Source of the DNA: an uncultured Clostridia bacterium
Lineage (GTDB): Bacteria; Bacillota; Clostridia; Lachnospirales; Lachnospiraceae
DNA: 9,858 nucleotides
Direction: 5' to 3'
NCBI GenBank assembly: GCA_947088195.1
Contig: CAMUFS010000092.1
Coordinates: forward strand, 1-9,858
The notes beneath the pieces are model-generated. The model did not search any database. It was not told the origin of the DNA and worked only from the letters and a program-made list of their open reading frames with translations. Below, one piece after another: positions 1-8,064 of this stretch. How positions within the stretch are numbered: the stretch's first letter is position 1; every line of letters starts with the position of its first letter. A program made the translations under genes and the position numbers.

Positions 1-455
1 TCAATATACTTTTGCCCCCCCCCAAGCCGTTTCGGACACTCCCCCACTATCTTTCCATCTAAATATTCTTTAAGTCCCGATACTGCCGCAATATCCTCAC
101 AATATTCCGCTTTTTTTGCCCATTCTCTCACCCTTTGAATACTGTCAGAGGGAAGATAATCATCACTGTCAACAATAAAAAAATACTTTCCTTTTGCCAG
201 AGTAACCCCTCTATTCACTGCTCTATGCTTTCCGCCATGTGGCTGCTTCTCGTATCTTATCACAAATCCAGCATAATTCTCCTCTATCTGCTTCATCACC
301 TGTTCTGTGGCATCCTCCGAGCCATCGTCCACCACCAACCACTCAAAATCCTTACATTCTTGCTTAATTAAAGAATCATACAACCTCTTTATCAAATCTG
401 CCCGATTATAGGCAGGCGTAAATACTGTAATATATGGAGCTTTATTATTTCTCAT
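1..455 (-). CDS. GT2 family glycosyltransferase, 3' end beyond window
   Basis: Partial gene; 151 codons from the ATG at 455 are visible and the frame stays open to the window edge. Seen: a GT-A fold start with FTPAYNR near residue 12, the nucleotide-binding DDGS at 43-46, GGKHRAVNRG at 74-83 and the metal-binding DSDD at 96-99. By family it transfers a sugar from a nucleotide donor to a lipid-linked acceptor on the cytoplasmic face of the membrane; donor and linkage cannot be read. The start overlaps the stop of the flippase gene by 11 nt, so coupled translation is likely; an AAAGG lies about ten bases upstream. Odd: an uninterrupted nine-G run encodes Gly145-Gly147, just before QKYI. As I remember relatives, a YIDATNLER-like segment follows here, so the present frame looks correct. 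Sure of the family, unsure of the substrate. Confidence 0.9.
   Translation of the reverse strand, partial: MRNNKAPYITVFTPAYNRADLIKRLYDSLIKQECKDFEWLVVDDGSEDATEQVMKQIEENYAGFVIRYEKQPHGGKHRAVNRGVTLAKGKYFFIVDSDDYLPSDSIQRVREWAKKAEYCEDIAAVSGLKEYLDGKIVGECPKRLGGGQKYI
15..23 (-). repeat. Nine-G homopolymer inside GT2 coding sequence
   Basis: The plus strand reads nine consecutive Cs, which are nine Gs in the coding strand, giving three Gly codons in frame. Gaining one base changes the downstream reading to GCA AAA GTA TAT TGA, an immediate stop; losing one base leaves the frame open to the window edge. It is the longest G/C homopolymer I see in this AT-rich window. It could be a slipped-strand switch or an assembly/sequencing length error. 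Confidence 0.85.
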
Positions 456-1872
456 CCCTATGCTGCCTTTCTATTCTATTTTTCTGAATTATCTGTGCCA
501 AATTTATTTGAAGTATCCGTTGAAGCCGCCAAATATACAACACTGCCAGCACAAATACATATAAAAACAATAAAAAAATAGAATCTATAAATTTATAAAA
601 CAAAAAAGATACCACTATTGTCACACAGGAACCATAGGAAGCCGCTGATAAAGAAACCTGAAAACTAGATTTTAACTGAGCCAAACGAATCAGCATAAGC
701 ATAATAAAAGAAAAAGCAAGAACCAAAACCGCTCCCCAAATCCCCATCAGCACTGCACCAGTTTTTGCAAAAACAAGGTTGATTCCCGCCGCAACCACTG
801 TACTTATTAAAATATAAGAGGTCTTCTTCTCTGTCATAAAAAGAGTGCCCAAAAATCCAGCAACCGCATTTGCAGATACTCCGATCATTAAAATAGGAAC
901 TGTCTCCGAGGCACTACTGTATTCCCTTCCAACCAAATAAGGAAACAGCACTTTCATCCCAATACATAGTGCAGCACAGCCAAAAACCACTGTAGTAAAT
1001 AAAAGATCCACACATTTTTTATAAGTAGCTTTTCTATTTGCCTCCTTCGCTATCATATAAGCCATCTCATTCCACGCAAACTGAAATACATTTACAGCAA
1101 TAATTGCTGTATTAGCAAGACTATTGGCGACAGCATAGATTCCATTCTCATAAGAACCCAGAGTCCGATTAATAACCAATTTTGTAAACCCACTGAGCAG
1201 CCAATAAGAGATTGCAGAAACACACAAAGGTATGGAAAATTTTAACATCTGTTGTATTCGCCGTAAATTTGGCTTATGTCTGACCAATCTTTTTAAAACC
1301 TTTAATGAAAATTCAATAAGGATAATCTGTGCCAGACATCCAAACATTTGTGCCAGATAAAGAGATTGGATTCCCATCTTCCACTTTAAGATAAATACCA
1401 GATTGCACAAGGCAGCAAGAAACGTATTGACAGCGCCAGAATACGCGAACAATTTATTCTTTAAAAATGCCCGCGCCATAAAAGAATACAAATATTGCAG
1501 TCCCAACAACAAACCATAAAAAAATACATAAACCGGATTTTGAAATCCCAATATATGCAAAGCTATATAAAATAAAAAGGAATATACAAAAATTCCAGCT
1601 ATATAAATAACGACGGCATCACAAAGAATTTCATAACGCTCCTCCAAATCCTTACAATCAAAGGAAAATCGAAACATCCCATCCCAGATCTGAAAAAAAG
1701 CAACCGAAATAAAAAAAGTGATAATCGTAACTACAAAATCATAATCCCCATATTCAGCCGGAGGTAATTGATTGGTATATAGCGGAATCATAAAAAAGGT
1801 GACAAGCTTAGAAAATATATTTCCTGCAAAATAAGTAAAAGCAGTCTGAAAAAATTGTTTTATTCGACTCAT
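445..1872 (-). CDS. wzx: Wzx-type polysaccharide flippase (PST/MATE-like)
   Basis: 475 residues, almost entirely hydrophobic segments separated by short basic loops; by eye about a dozen or more membrane helices, as expected for the oligosaccharide flippase (PST) family. The N-terminus, with TYFAGNIFSKLVTFFMIPLYT at residues 13-33, an early EYGDYD and then FRFSFD, is typical of Gram-positive Wzx proteins. By family it moves the undecaprenyl-pyrophosphate-linked repeat unit from the inner to the outer leaflet for polymerisation by the Wzy encoded upstream. The ATG is 4 nt after the acyltransferase stop; only a weak GGA precedes it, within the end of that gene, which suggests coupled translation. 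The 3' end overlaps the next glycosyltransferase by 11 nt. Substrate specificity cannot be judged. The symbol is given by function. Confidence 0.92.
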   Translation of the reverse strand: MSRIKQFFQTAFTYFAGNIFSKLVTFFMIPLYTNQLPPAEYGDYDFVVTIITFFISVAFFQIWDGMFRFSFDCKDLEERYEILCDAVVIYIAGIFVYSFLFYIALHILGFQNPVYVFFYGLLLGLQYLYSFMARAFLKNKLFAYSGAVNTFLAALCNLVFILKWKMGIQSLYLAQMFGCLAQIILIEFSLKVLKRLVRHKPNLRRIQQMLKFSIPLCVSAISYWLLSGFTKLVINRTLGSYENGIYAVANSLANTAIIAVNVFQFAWNEMAYMIAKEANRKATYKKCVDLLFTTVVFGCAALCIGMKVLFPYLVGREYSSASETVPILMIGVSANAVAGFLGTLFMTEKKTSYILISTVVAAGINLVFAKTGAVLMGIWGAVLVLAFSFIMLMLIRLAQLKSSFQVSLSAASYGSCVTIVVSFLFYKFIDSIFLLFLYVFVLAVLYIWRLQRILQINLAQIIQKNRIERQHRDEK

Positions 1873-1876
1873 TATA

Positions 1877-2494
1877 TTATTCCAAATCCATTCCTAAAAT
1901 CAGATCTTTTATTGGCATCTGAAAGAATTCTATACTATTCTCAATTTTATCATGTGGCCAATCCCACCATTTGATTTCCTCCAGCTTCTTAATTATCTGC
2001 TCATCCGCCCGAAACCCAATATGACGTGCAGGAACACCGCCCACTATCTCATACGGTTTTACATCCTTTGTCACCACAGCGCCTGCCCCAATCACCGCCC
2101 CATCTCCAATTTTAACACCTTCCAAAATAATACAATTCAAACTAACTAATACATCATTTCCAATAAAAACCTTTCTTCTTTTCCTCTTAGCAGACAAATT
2201 TCTTTGTGAAATCGGATGTGTTGTTATAATATCCTTATTATGTTCATATGGGCATACATACACTCCTGATGAGATAGAACAAAACTTCCCAACCACACAA
2301 TTTTCTAGAGAAGAATTTTTATTAACATAACTATAATCTCCAATGGACACATCCGGCTCCACAATCGTACCCTTATCAATCAAAACGCTATATCCATACT
2401 TTGCCGACAAAGAAGCACGATAACTTTTAATCTTTGTATGATACTTTTTATTATACAAAACCAAATATAATAATTTTAAACACTTATAAATCAT
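1877..2494 (-). CDS. Hexapeptide-repeat (LbH) acyltransferase, XAT/CatB-like
   Basis: 205 residues from the ATG at 2494. A GTG two codons upstream (2500) is also open, but GAGG at 2504-2501 lies 6 nt before the ATG and would abut the GTG, so I prefer the ATG. Seen: left-handed beta-helix hexapeptides at about residues 40-80 and 110-145, the YEHNKD...THP segment at 83-94 where relatives keep the catalytic His (H85 is the candidate), and the C-terminal GGVPARHIGFR, near-universal in these sugar O-acetyltransferases. Likely transfers an acetyl group from acetyl-CoA to a sugar of the repeat unit in the cytoplasm. Odd: the usual GNDVWIGAN motif reads GNDVLVSLN here, replacing a highly conserved Trp-Ile-Gly near the CoA site. 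It could be an N-acetyltransferase or use another acyl group. It follows a 185-nt gap and precedes the flippase. Confidence 0.88.
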   Translation of the reverse strand: MIYKCLKLLYLVLYNKKYHTKIKSYRASLSAKYGYSVLIDKGTIVEPDVSIGDYSYVNKNSSLENCVVGKFCSISSGVYVCPYEHNKDIITTHPISQRNLSAKRKRRKVFIGNDVLVSLNCIILEGVKIGDGAVIGAGAVVTKDVKPYEIVGGVPARHIGFRADEQIIKKLEEIKWWDWPHDKIENSIEFFQMPIKDLILGMDLE

Positions 2495-2679
2495 ATCCAC
2501 CCTCGTCTATACTATTACAATCCTATTCGATAAAAGCCCACGAAACCAAGCCATTCCTATTTTCCGTCACCACACAAAGCTCAAACTAGCTAGTCTATAT
2601 CCAAACATAATCAAAAAGCTAGTCAAATGAAATACTAACATTACCGATAAAGTAACACAGAGAACATGACAAAACAAAA
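2495..2679 (-). other. Longest intra-operon gap, possible regulatory region
   Basis: 185 nt between the Wzy stop and the acyltransferase start, without a convincing gene in any frame. It holds two direct copies of AGCTAGTC (2588-2595 and 2617-2624, 29 bp apart). The left copy is part of a perfect 10-bp palindrome, ACTAGCTAGT (2585-2594). On the minus strand TTGACT (2626-2621) resembles a -35 box, but the nearest -10-like boxes, GATATA or TATAGA, lie 19-21 nt away, beyond the usual 17. No U-tract hairpin is seen, so read-through is possible. All other junctions are tight, so this is the best place for a second promoter or a recombination joint. Confidence 0.4.
2501..2504 (-). promoter_or_regulatory. 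Ribosome binding site fixing the acyltransferase start
   Basis: On the minus strand GAGG, followed by GTGG, sits six bases before the ATG at 2494. Spacing suits the ATG and rules against the nearby GTG at 2500. Confidence 0.6.
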
Positions 2680-4170
2680 CTATTTTATAAAATATACCTT
2701 ACCCTTTCCCCAAAATTGCGAATAAACCGTATACTTATTTTTCCTTGAAAATATATTAGAAACCAACCATATTGTTATCAGCCCCAATAAAGAATAAATA
2801 CTAAATACTCCCTCTACAAAACCGTCAAAATTACCCCTTGGAGCCAAGAGAAGATAATATACCAAAGCGAGCAAAAGCCCATCCTTTATACAATTCCGAA
2901 ATGAAATATCACTTATCTTTCTTAATATGTATCCATAAATATAATTTCCTGCCATCACACCAATAACCCCAAAATCATGATAAAGCTCTGCAATATAGCA
3001 AGAACCTACCCCATGCCCCTGAAGATAATAATCTCCATATTCCAGATAAGAGAGACGATGTGCCAGAGAATGTCCATAAAGTGCATTTTCTATTGAGTTT
3101 CCATTGTAAACCTTAATATCAAGCATTTTTCTTAAGATCGCATTTTCAAACAAAACACTTTTTGTATTATGCAAGGAGACAAAATTCATATCTGCTAATT
3201 GATCTTTGTAATAAAAAACTCGCTTTATCATATTTACACTTCCGCCCTGCTGATCCAAAAAATCAAGAATCGTTCTCCCAAAGCCTTTAAATGTAAAACC
3301 TTCTCCCAGCCGGATGGTGTCATATGCTGTCATAGCAATCACCAAAAATGGCAGAGCTGCCAATACCATTAGTACATGCTTGCGTGTGATCCAACCTCCA
3401 TCCACCCGATTTCTGATAAACATATAAATGGCAACCAGCATACTTATCGCTATAAATGTATATCTATGTCCAGTAAAGACCGTTAATATCCCATAAATCT
3501 CATAAGAAGCAAGTGCAACAATAACTGATTTTTTGGATGGATACGTTGCGAGAAATAGACAGAGTGCTGTTCCTGCAAAAGCTGCCAGATAAGAGGCAAT
3601 GCGAAATAATATGCCCTCCTCCATTCCACCTGTATAAGAAGCAAGATACCCGCTGCTTCGGACAAATGCTATTTGAACAGATACAACAAAGATGGCACAG
3701 AAATAACATAGATAATATGCCCATTTACATAAATATTGGTAAATTCTGTTTTCTTTTGGCAATTCCTTTTTTATATATCCTTGTGTACACCGATTGGCTG
3801 TTGAAAGAGACACATGGCTTTTTCCTCCCGCATAGAGATAGCCAAAGAACAAAAACATAAGGCTGAGTAAAAGCAGAAAAAAACAATATTCATTATATGG
3901 TTCTAAATACCAATAATAATGATACATTCCAAAGAATGTGTAACAGATCTCCCGCCCAAATAAAAATACAAAAAATGCGGTTAAATAACAAAATAGTACA
4001 ATATGGCGATTTAAATCCATAACGGAATATACCATCAAACCTATCCACATGGCAAATGCCAGCGTCAGGCTTATGCTCGCATGAAATTGTATGGATGCTA
4101 TCACAAAAATTCCCAATAACACAGCAAATACTGACATCCCTGCTGTAATTTTAATTTTATTTTTCCCCAT
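2680..4170 (-). CDS. wzy: Wzy-type polysaccharide polymerase
   Basis: 496 residues from the ATG at 4170. An upstream ATG at 4209 is open but lies inside the GT4 gene with little RBS; AGGGGA, overlapping the GT4 stop, precedes 4170. Seen: roughly ten or more hydrophobic segments, a GHRYTF motif after the middle, a large polar loop at about residues 285-405, and near the C-terminus a GHGVGS..IAELYHDFG segment. That segment resembles the conserved extracytoplasmic end of the O-antigen polysaccharide polymerase Wzy family. By family it joins flipped repeat units head to tail on undecaprenyl pyrophosphate at the outer face of the membrane. It begins 8 nt after the GT4 stop and is followed by the only long gap in the operon. 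Linkage specificity cannot be read from sequence; the symbol is functional. Confidence 0.88.
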   Translation of the reverse strand: MGKNKIKITAGMSVFAVLLGIFVIASIQFHASISLTLAFAMWIGLMVYSVMDLNRHIVLFCYLTAFFVFLFGREICYTFFGMYHYYWYLEPYNEYCFFLLLLSLMFLFFGYLYAGGKSHVSLSTANRCTQGYIKKELPKENRIYQYLCKWAYYLCYFCAIFVVSVQIAFVRSSGYLASYTGGMEEGILFRIASYLAAFAGTALCLFLATYPSKKSVIVALASYEIYGILTVFTGHRYTFIAISMLVAIYMFIRNRVDGGWITRKHVLMVLAALPFLVIAMTAYDTIRLGEGFTFKGFGRTILDFLDQQGGSVNMIKRVFYYKDQLADMNFVSLHNTKSVLFENAILRKMLDIKVYNGNSIENALYGHSLAHRLSYLEYGDYYLQGHGVGSCYIAELYHDFGVIGVMAGNYIYGYILRKISDISFRNCIKDGLLLALVYYLLLAPRGNFDGFVEGVFSIYSLLGLITIWLVSNIFSRKNKYTVYSQFWGKGKVYFIK

Positions 4171-4178
4171 AGCTTCCC

Positions 4179-5255
4179 CTAACTCATTGAATGAAACAGA
4201 TCCATCCATTTTTGCCCAACATTCTTTTTACTGTATTGTTCCAGACAAATCCCCGCTTTTGCGGCATAGCTTTGTCTCAATATAGGATCTCTCATCAATT
4301 TTTTTAAAACTGCTGCCATCTTTTTTGTATGATAAGCCTCCACTATCTTTCCATTTACCCCATCGCTGACAATCTCTGCTGGCCCAGTTGGGCAATCAAA
4401 GCTTACTACTGGCAAACCAGCCGCCTGAGCCTCCAGAAGTGACATTGGTAATCCTTCATATCGCGAAGTCATTACATAGATAGAATATTGATGATATATC
4501 TGCTCCATCCCCGATACATTACCTTTTAATTCAATAAAGTTTTCCAGATGCTTTCTCTTTATCTGACTCTGAATTTCCTCAAACAATGTACCATCCCCAT
4601 AGATGTCCCACTTCCAGTCAGAAAATTGAGAAGCGAGCTGCTCCGCCACCTCTATTAGATAATCATATCCCTTTACTCGTTCTAATCTTCCCACAGAAAT
4701 TAATTTTTTAGCATCTGCTTGATATGGCTTCTTTAAAGAATTATCAGCCTCATACCAATTTGGTATCACACAAACCTTATCCTTTGCCAATTTATATTTT
4801 TTTATAAAATTATTTTTGTCTCTCTCTGTCAAAGCTACTACCTTATCTGAATATTTCGCCCCGATCCACTGCCTTAGCTGATGCTTATATCCATAGGTCT
4901 TATTCTCCAGATTTGAGTGTTCTGCATAGATCACTCTTGTGCTTGTTCGCACAGCCGCCAAATCTGCTATTGTGACAACACCAGCGGTAATGGCAATTAA
5001 AATATCAATTTTATTTAATGTTATATACTTTCGAAGCTTACTGGCTAGTGAAAATAAATATTGCGTCAATGAGACATAATGATTTGATAAGACAGCCGTC
5101 CGAAAAGAATACTTCTCTTTGCACCGTCCCTTTTTATCAAAAATCGAAATTAAAGAAACCTGATACTGTTTTGAAAATTCTTCTGCCAAATTCCAAGCAA
5201 CCCGCTCCGCTCCTCCGGTAAGGCTGACATCATATACTAATAGCCCTAAATTCAT
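4179..5255 (-). CDS. GT4 family (GT-B fold) glycosyltransferase
   Basis: 358 residues, normal for single-domain GT4 enzymes. Seen: an N-terminal glycine-rich loop, TGGAER at 13-18, that starts the acceptor domain; VGRLERVKG at 188-196, where R190 and K195 are the conserved pair contacting the donor diphosphate; YGDG at 219-222; and the GT4 signature EX7E at E267 and E275 within RYEGLPMSLLEAQ. CPTGPAEIV at 288-296 is frequent in retaining galactosyl- and N-acetylhexosaminyl-type relatives, but does not settle the donor. It adds one sugar to the lipid-linked unit with retention of configuration (family knowledge). Its ATG overlaps the TGA of the preceding gene in an ATGA junction, a hallmark of translational coupling. 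No truncation or odd residue seen. Confidence 0.93.
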   Translation of the reverse strand: MNLGLLVYDVSLTGGAERVAWNLAEEFSKQYQVSLISIFDKKGRCKEKYSFRTAVLSNHYVSLTQYLFSLASKLRKYITLNKIDILIAITAGVVTIADLAAVRTSTRVIYAEHSNLENKTYGYKHQLRQWIGAKYSDKVVALTERDKNNFIKKYKLAKDKVCVIPNWYEADNSLKKPYQADAKKLISVGRLERVKGYDYLIEVAEQLASQFSDWKWDIYGDGTLFEEIQSQIKRKHLENFIELKGNVSGMEQIYHQYSIYVMTSRYEGLPMSLLEAQAAGLPVVSFDCPTGPAEIVSDGVNGKIVEAYHTKKMAAVLKKLMRDPILRQSYAAKAGICLEQYSKKNVGQKWMDLFHSMS

Positions 5256-6484
5256 AATTTATGTAATCCTTTTATTGCCTGATAGGTCCTTTCACAATTT
5301 TTATTATCCCAGATAGGGAAAAATTTCTGATGTGCTTGATAAAATTTTTGATCCAATGCCAAATTCGTCTGATACAACCGAATCACTTCCTCCACCACAT
5401 CCTCCTCTTTATAAAAAACGGTTCCAAGATTAGAATGTTGATAGCTAAAATACCCTTCCTTATATTGCGCTTTTCTAAATCGCTCTACATCAAACTGATA
5501 ATAGATCACCGGCTTTTTCATATAGGCAAAATCAAGTGCAACACTGGAATAATCTGTTATCATTATGGCGGATTCCACCAAAAGCTTCCTTATATTACTG
5601 GTTTTATTGGACACAATTCGAATATTTTTACAAGGTGAAGAAAATAATTCAATAAATTTCTGCATATTTCGGTGTGGATAAAAAAACATGGTAATTCCAT
5701 AAGTATTTAAAAAATAAATGAATTTCTCATTATTAATTAAGCTTTGATAAGTGCGATAATACTCTGTATTTCTAAAATCTCTGGTATCCTCAAAAACCTT
5801 TGAATATTCATTTTTAGAGCCAATCCATTCCCTCCAGCTTGGCATCAACACTATCTGCTTCGCATTGACTTTATTAGAATTTTGAAAATAAGAATCAAAT
5901 CTGCAAAAGCCTAAATATTTCACATAATTTTTCGGGTAGCCAAATTCTTTTAAAATATATTGATATTCTGGTTTTGCACCACAGACAAACAGACGCATCC
6001 TGGTATTTTGATAAAATAACCATTCTGTTTTATTCATCGTAATTCCATGCTGCAAAAAAATAAATTTTTGCTTAAATAACCTACTCTGCTCTAATACATA
6101 GCCAATCGCTGCATCTGGCTTCCCCGCCTTCTGTGTACTGATATTATACTGTGACGCAAAATATAACATCCAATGAAATACACTGCCATACCGAACGGTT
6201 CTCCCTATTGATCTCACATATGGATAATCCTTGGATTGAAAACTAATAGCATAATACGCAATAATATCCTTTGCATTTTTATTTAGATAAGAAAAAAGAC
6301 AAACACCATTATCTCTTGCCTCCATCTTATCTTCACAGATCAGCCATATTTTTCTTCGTAAAGCTTTCACTAATATGGTATAAACGATTGAGGGAAAAAT
6401 TGAGATAAGAAATACAAAAATCTGAAAAATATTTTCTACTTTTAAGTAATTAAGCTCATGACGCAGCTTTTCTATTTTGTTCAT
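5252..6484 (-). CDS. CDP-glycerol:polyol-phosphate transferase (TagB/TagF family)
   Basis: 410 residues. Seen: an N-terminal hydrophobic helix at about 17-40, then the GT-B-like Glyphos_transf domain with QHG at 145-147, PSWREW at 215-220, YPHRN at 269-273, ITDYSSVALDFAY at 309-321 and the terminal WDNKNCERTYQAI region. H146 and H271 correspond to conserved catalytic-region histidines. Family members transfer glycerol phosphate or ribitol phosphate from a CDP donor, as in wall teichoic acid priming and polymerisation. Size fits the TagB-like form; there is no extra GT domain as in TagF fusions. Within a Wzx/Wzy operon it most likely adds a phosphoglycerol or similar branch or backbone unit to the repeat. 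No CDP-glycerol synthase gene is visible here. The start is 21 nt after the GT2 stop with a weak RBS; the 3' end overlaps the GT4 gene by 4 nt. Confidence 0.9.
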   Translation of the reverse strand: MNKIEKLRHELNYLKVENIFQIFVFLISIFPSIVYTILVKALRRKIWLICEDKMEARDNGVCLFSYLNKNAKDIIAYYAISFQSKDYPYVRSIGRTVRYGSVFHWMLYFASQYNISTQKAGKPDAAIGYVLEQSRLFKQKFIFLQHGITMNKTEWLFYQNTRMRLFVCGAKPEYQYILKEFGYPKNYVKYLGFCRFDSYFQNSNKVNAKQIVLMPSWREWIGSKNEYSKVFEDTRDFRNTEYYRTYQSLINNEKFIYFLNTYGITMFFYPHRNMQKFIELFSSPCKNIRIVSNKTSNIRKLLVESAIMITDYSSVALDFAYMKKPVIYYQFDVERFRKAQYKEGYFSYQHSNLGTVFYKEEDVVEEVIRLYQTNLALDQKFYQAHQKFFPIWDNKNCERTYQAIKGLHKL

Positions 6485-6505
6485 ATTCTATCTTGTCCTA
6501 TTCTT

Positions 6506-7357
6506 TTAATGATGCAATAGATTCTTAAATATCCATCCCCTTATTCTCCCTGGAACAAGTGCAACAAAAAATTGAACGATTAGAGTATAATAATAATCCC
6601 ATTGACTAATATAACCTGTCTCTAATATCCTTTTGCGCCCATTTTTGTATTTTAAAAAATAGGAAAATCCTCCTCTGCGACTGTACATATCCTTGCCAAT
6701 TCGAACATACACCAATGGCTCCTCTCTATTTTTACACTTTGCTCCATTCTGCATCATATGAACCCAAAGAAGAGAATCTTCCATCAAAAGGCAAGATTGA
6801 TAGTTTCCCGCACGTAAGACAGCAGATTTCTTAAACATCACCGTCACATGATTCAATGCATCCCGCCTTTTCTGGTAATGTTTGATCTTTTTATCTGTAA
6901 GAGGCACCGTTCTCTTGGCAACTATATTGGACACTTCTCCTTCAAACTCATATATACTGCTTCCACAAATATCCAATTCTGGATCTTTATTAAATTCTGC
7001 AAGCTGTTTCTCAAATCTATCCTTTCTCGCTATATCGTCGGTATCCATTCGGGCAATTAATTCATATTTACATGCTTTTACCCCTTCCGCCAACGCATAC
7101 CCCAACCCATGATTGGTTTTTAAAGAAATAATATGAAAGATTTCGGGATATTTTTTTCTATATTTTTGAAGCACCTGAGCCACTTCATCTGTTATCGGCC
7201 CATCTCTTACAATCACAATCTCCGTCGGTCTCACTGTCTGCCGAAGCATACTTTTCAAGCAGACGTCAAAATACTCTGCCTTTTCACCAATATACAACGA
7301 CATTAAAACAGAAAACTTATTCCATCTAGTATCTTGTTTTTTCTCATACCCTTCCAT
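6506..7357 (-). CDS. GT2 family glycosyltransferase (AmsE-like)
   Basis: 283 residues from the ATG at 7357. The frame is open further up to an ATG at 7411, but that lies inside the sugar transferase gene; AAGG follows that gene's stop directly and precedes 7357, so I choose this start. Seen: a GT-A core with SVLMSLYIGE near 16-25, VRDGP at 50-54, the metal-binding MDTDD at 104-108, NHVTVMF at 169-175 and MEDSLLW at 192-198, the usual site of the catalytic base in inverting GT2 enzymes. A hydrophobic stretch at about 255-272 near the C-terminus may attach it to the membrane. It resembles amylovoran AmsE-type enzymes. By order in the operon it may add the second sugar, next to the initiating sugar phosphate (inference). 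Donor unknown. Confidence 0.91.
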   Translation of the reverse strand: MEGYEKKQDTRWNKFSVLMSLYIGEKAEYFDVCLKSMLRQTVRPTEIVIVRDGPITDEVAQVLQKYRKKYPEIFHIISLKTNHGLGYALAEGVKACKYELIARMDTDDIARKDRFEKQLAEFNKDPELDICGSSIYEFEGEVSNIVAKRTVPLTDKKIKHYQKRRDALNHVTVMFKKSAVLRAGNYQSCLLMEDSLLWVHMMQNGAKCKNREEPLVYVRIGKDMYSRRGGFSYFLKYKNGRKRILETGYISQWDYYYTLIVQFFVALVPGRIRGWIFKNLLHH

Positions 7358-7365
7358 ATAACCTT

Positions 7366-8064
7366 CTATGTACAATCCTTTCCCATTACCGCAAATATGG
7401 TTCGAATACAAATAAACAGCTCCCGAAACAATCCAAACTGCCGTAAACTCTTAAGATTCCACTCCATCTTGGCAGGTAGAACTTTCTCTATATACACGGC
7501 ATCCACATCCTCTGCCACATCTAACAGCCGACTCTCATCCTTATATCGTATGCTTGCCTCTGAGGTGACACCGGCAGGCATTAACAATGTCGCCCGCATC
7601 TCTGGGCTGTAATGCCTGACATAGCGAGCAACCTCTGGCCTAGTCCCCACAAAACTCATATCCCCAGCTATAATATCAAGAAGCTGTGGAAGCTCATCAA
7701 GACGATATTTTCGCAACACCGCCCCTATCTTTGTAATTCTAGCATCCTTTCTCACTGTCACAGAACTGCCCATCTGGTCAGCATGATCCACCATCGTGCG
7801 AAATTTATGAACCCAAAATCGTTTCCCATAGGCAGTAATTCTCTCCTGTCTATAAAAAACAGGCCCTTTGCTGTCCAATTTAATTAAGACACCAATCACC
7901 ACCATTGGCACCAGCAAAACAATAAGCAATATCCCTGCCATACAAATATCAAACAACCTCTTTATTACCAAGCTTCCCCGCTTTTGCTCCAATATCTTAT
8001 AATATGGCAATACCTCTGGCACTCTCATAAAATCAGGAAGATCGTTCCATTCTCTCAAAAGCAA
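7366..8064 (-). CDS. Undecaprenyl-phosphate sugar-1-phosphate transferase (initiating)
   Basis: The frame is open to 8166, but its first part lies within the aminotransferase gene. I choose TTG at 8064 (232 residues): AGGA at 8077-8074 lies nine bases upstream, and the resulting N-terminus with LREWNDLP matches the K/R-x-W-x-x-LP opening I remember in relatives. ATG at 8094 (GGAG ten bases upstream) and ATG at 8028 are alternatives. Seen: KRLFD at 35-39, a membrane helix or re-entrant hairpin at about 40-62, GPVFYRQER at 67-75, KFRTM at 87-91, LDELPQL with the Asp-Glu catalytic dyad at 123-124, and GDMSFVGTRPEV at 134-145. It is the short, monotopic PglC/EpsL-like form without the WbaP N-terminal domains. 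By family it transfers a sugar-1-phosphate from UDP-sugar to undecaprenyl phosphate, starting the repeat unit. It overlaps the aminotransferase by 32 nt. Confidence 0.92.
   Translation of the reverse strand: MLLREWNDLPDFMRVPEVLPYYKILEQKRGSLVIKRLFDICMAGILLIVLLVPMVVIGVLIKLDSKGPVFYRQERITAYGKRFWVHKFRTMVDHADQMGSSVTVRKDARITKIGAVLRKYRLDELPQLLDIIAGDMSFVGTRPEVARYVRHYSPEMRATLLMPAGVTSEASIRYKDESRLLDVAEDVDAVYIEKVLPAKMEWNLKSLRQFGLFRELFICIRTIFAVMGKDCT

Noticed and set aside
135..371. Plus-strand open frame of 78 codons
   Set aside because: Antisense to the clear GT2 coding region with DDGS and DSDD motifs; no RBS.
2641..2655. TTAC-N7-GTAA dyad after the Wzy gene as a terminator
   Set aside because: Only four base pairs, AT-rich, and no U-tract.
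3483..3860. Overlapping open frames on both strands inside the Wzy gene
   Set aside because: They lie wholly within a well-supported membrane protein gene and have no family motifs or own start signals.
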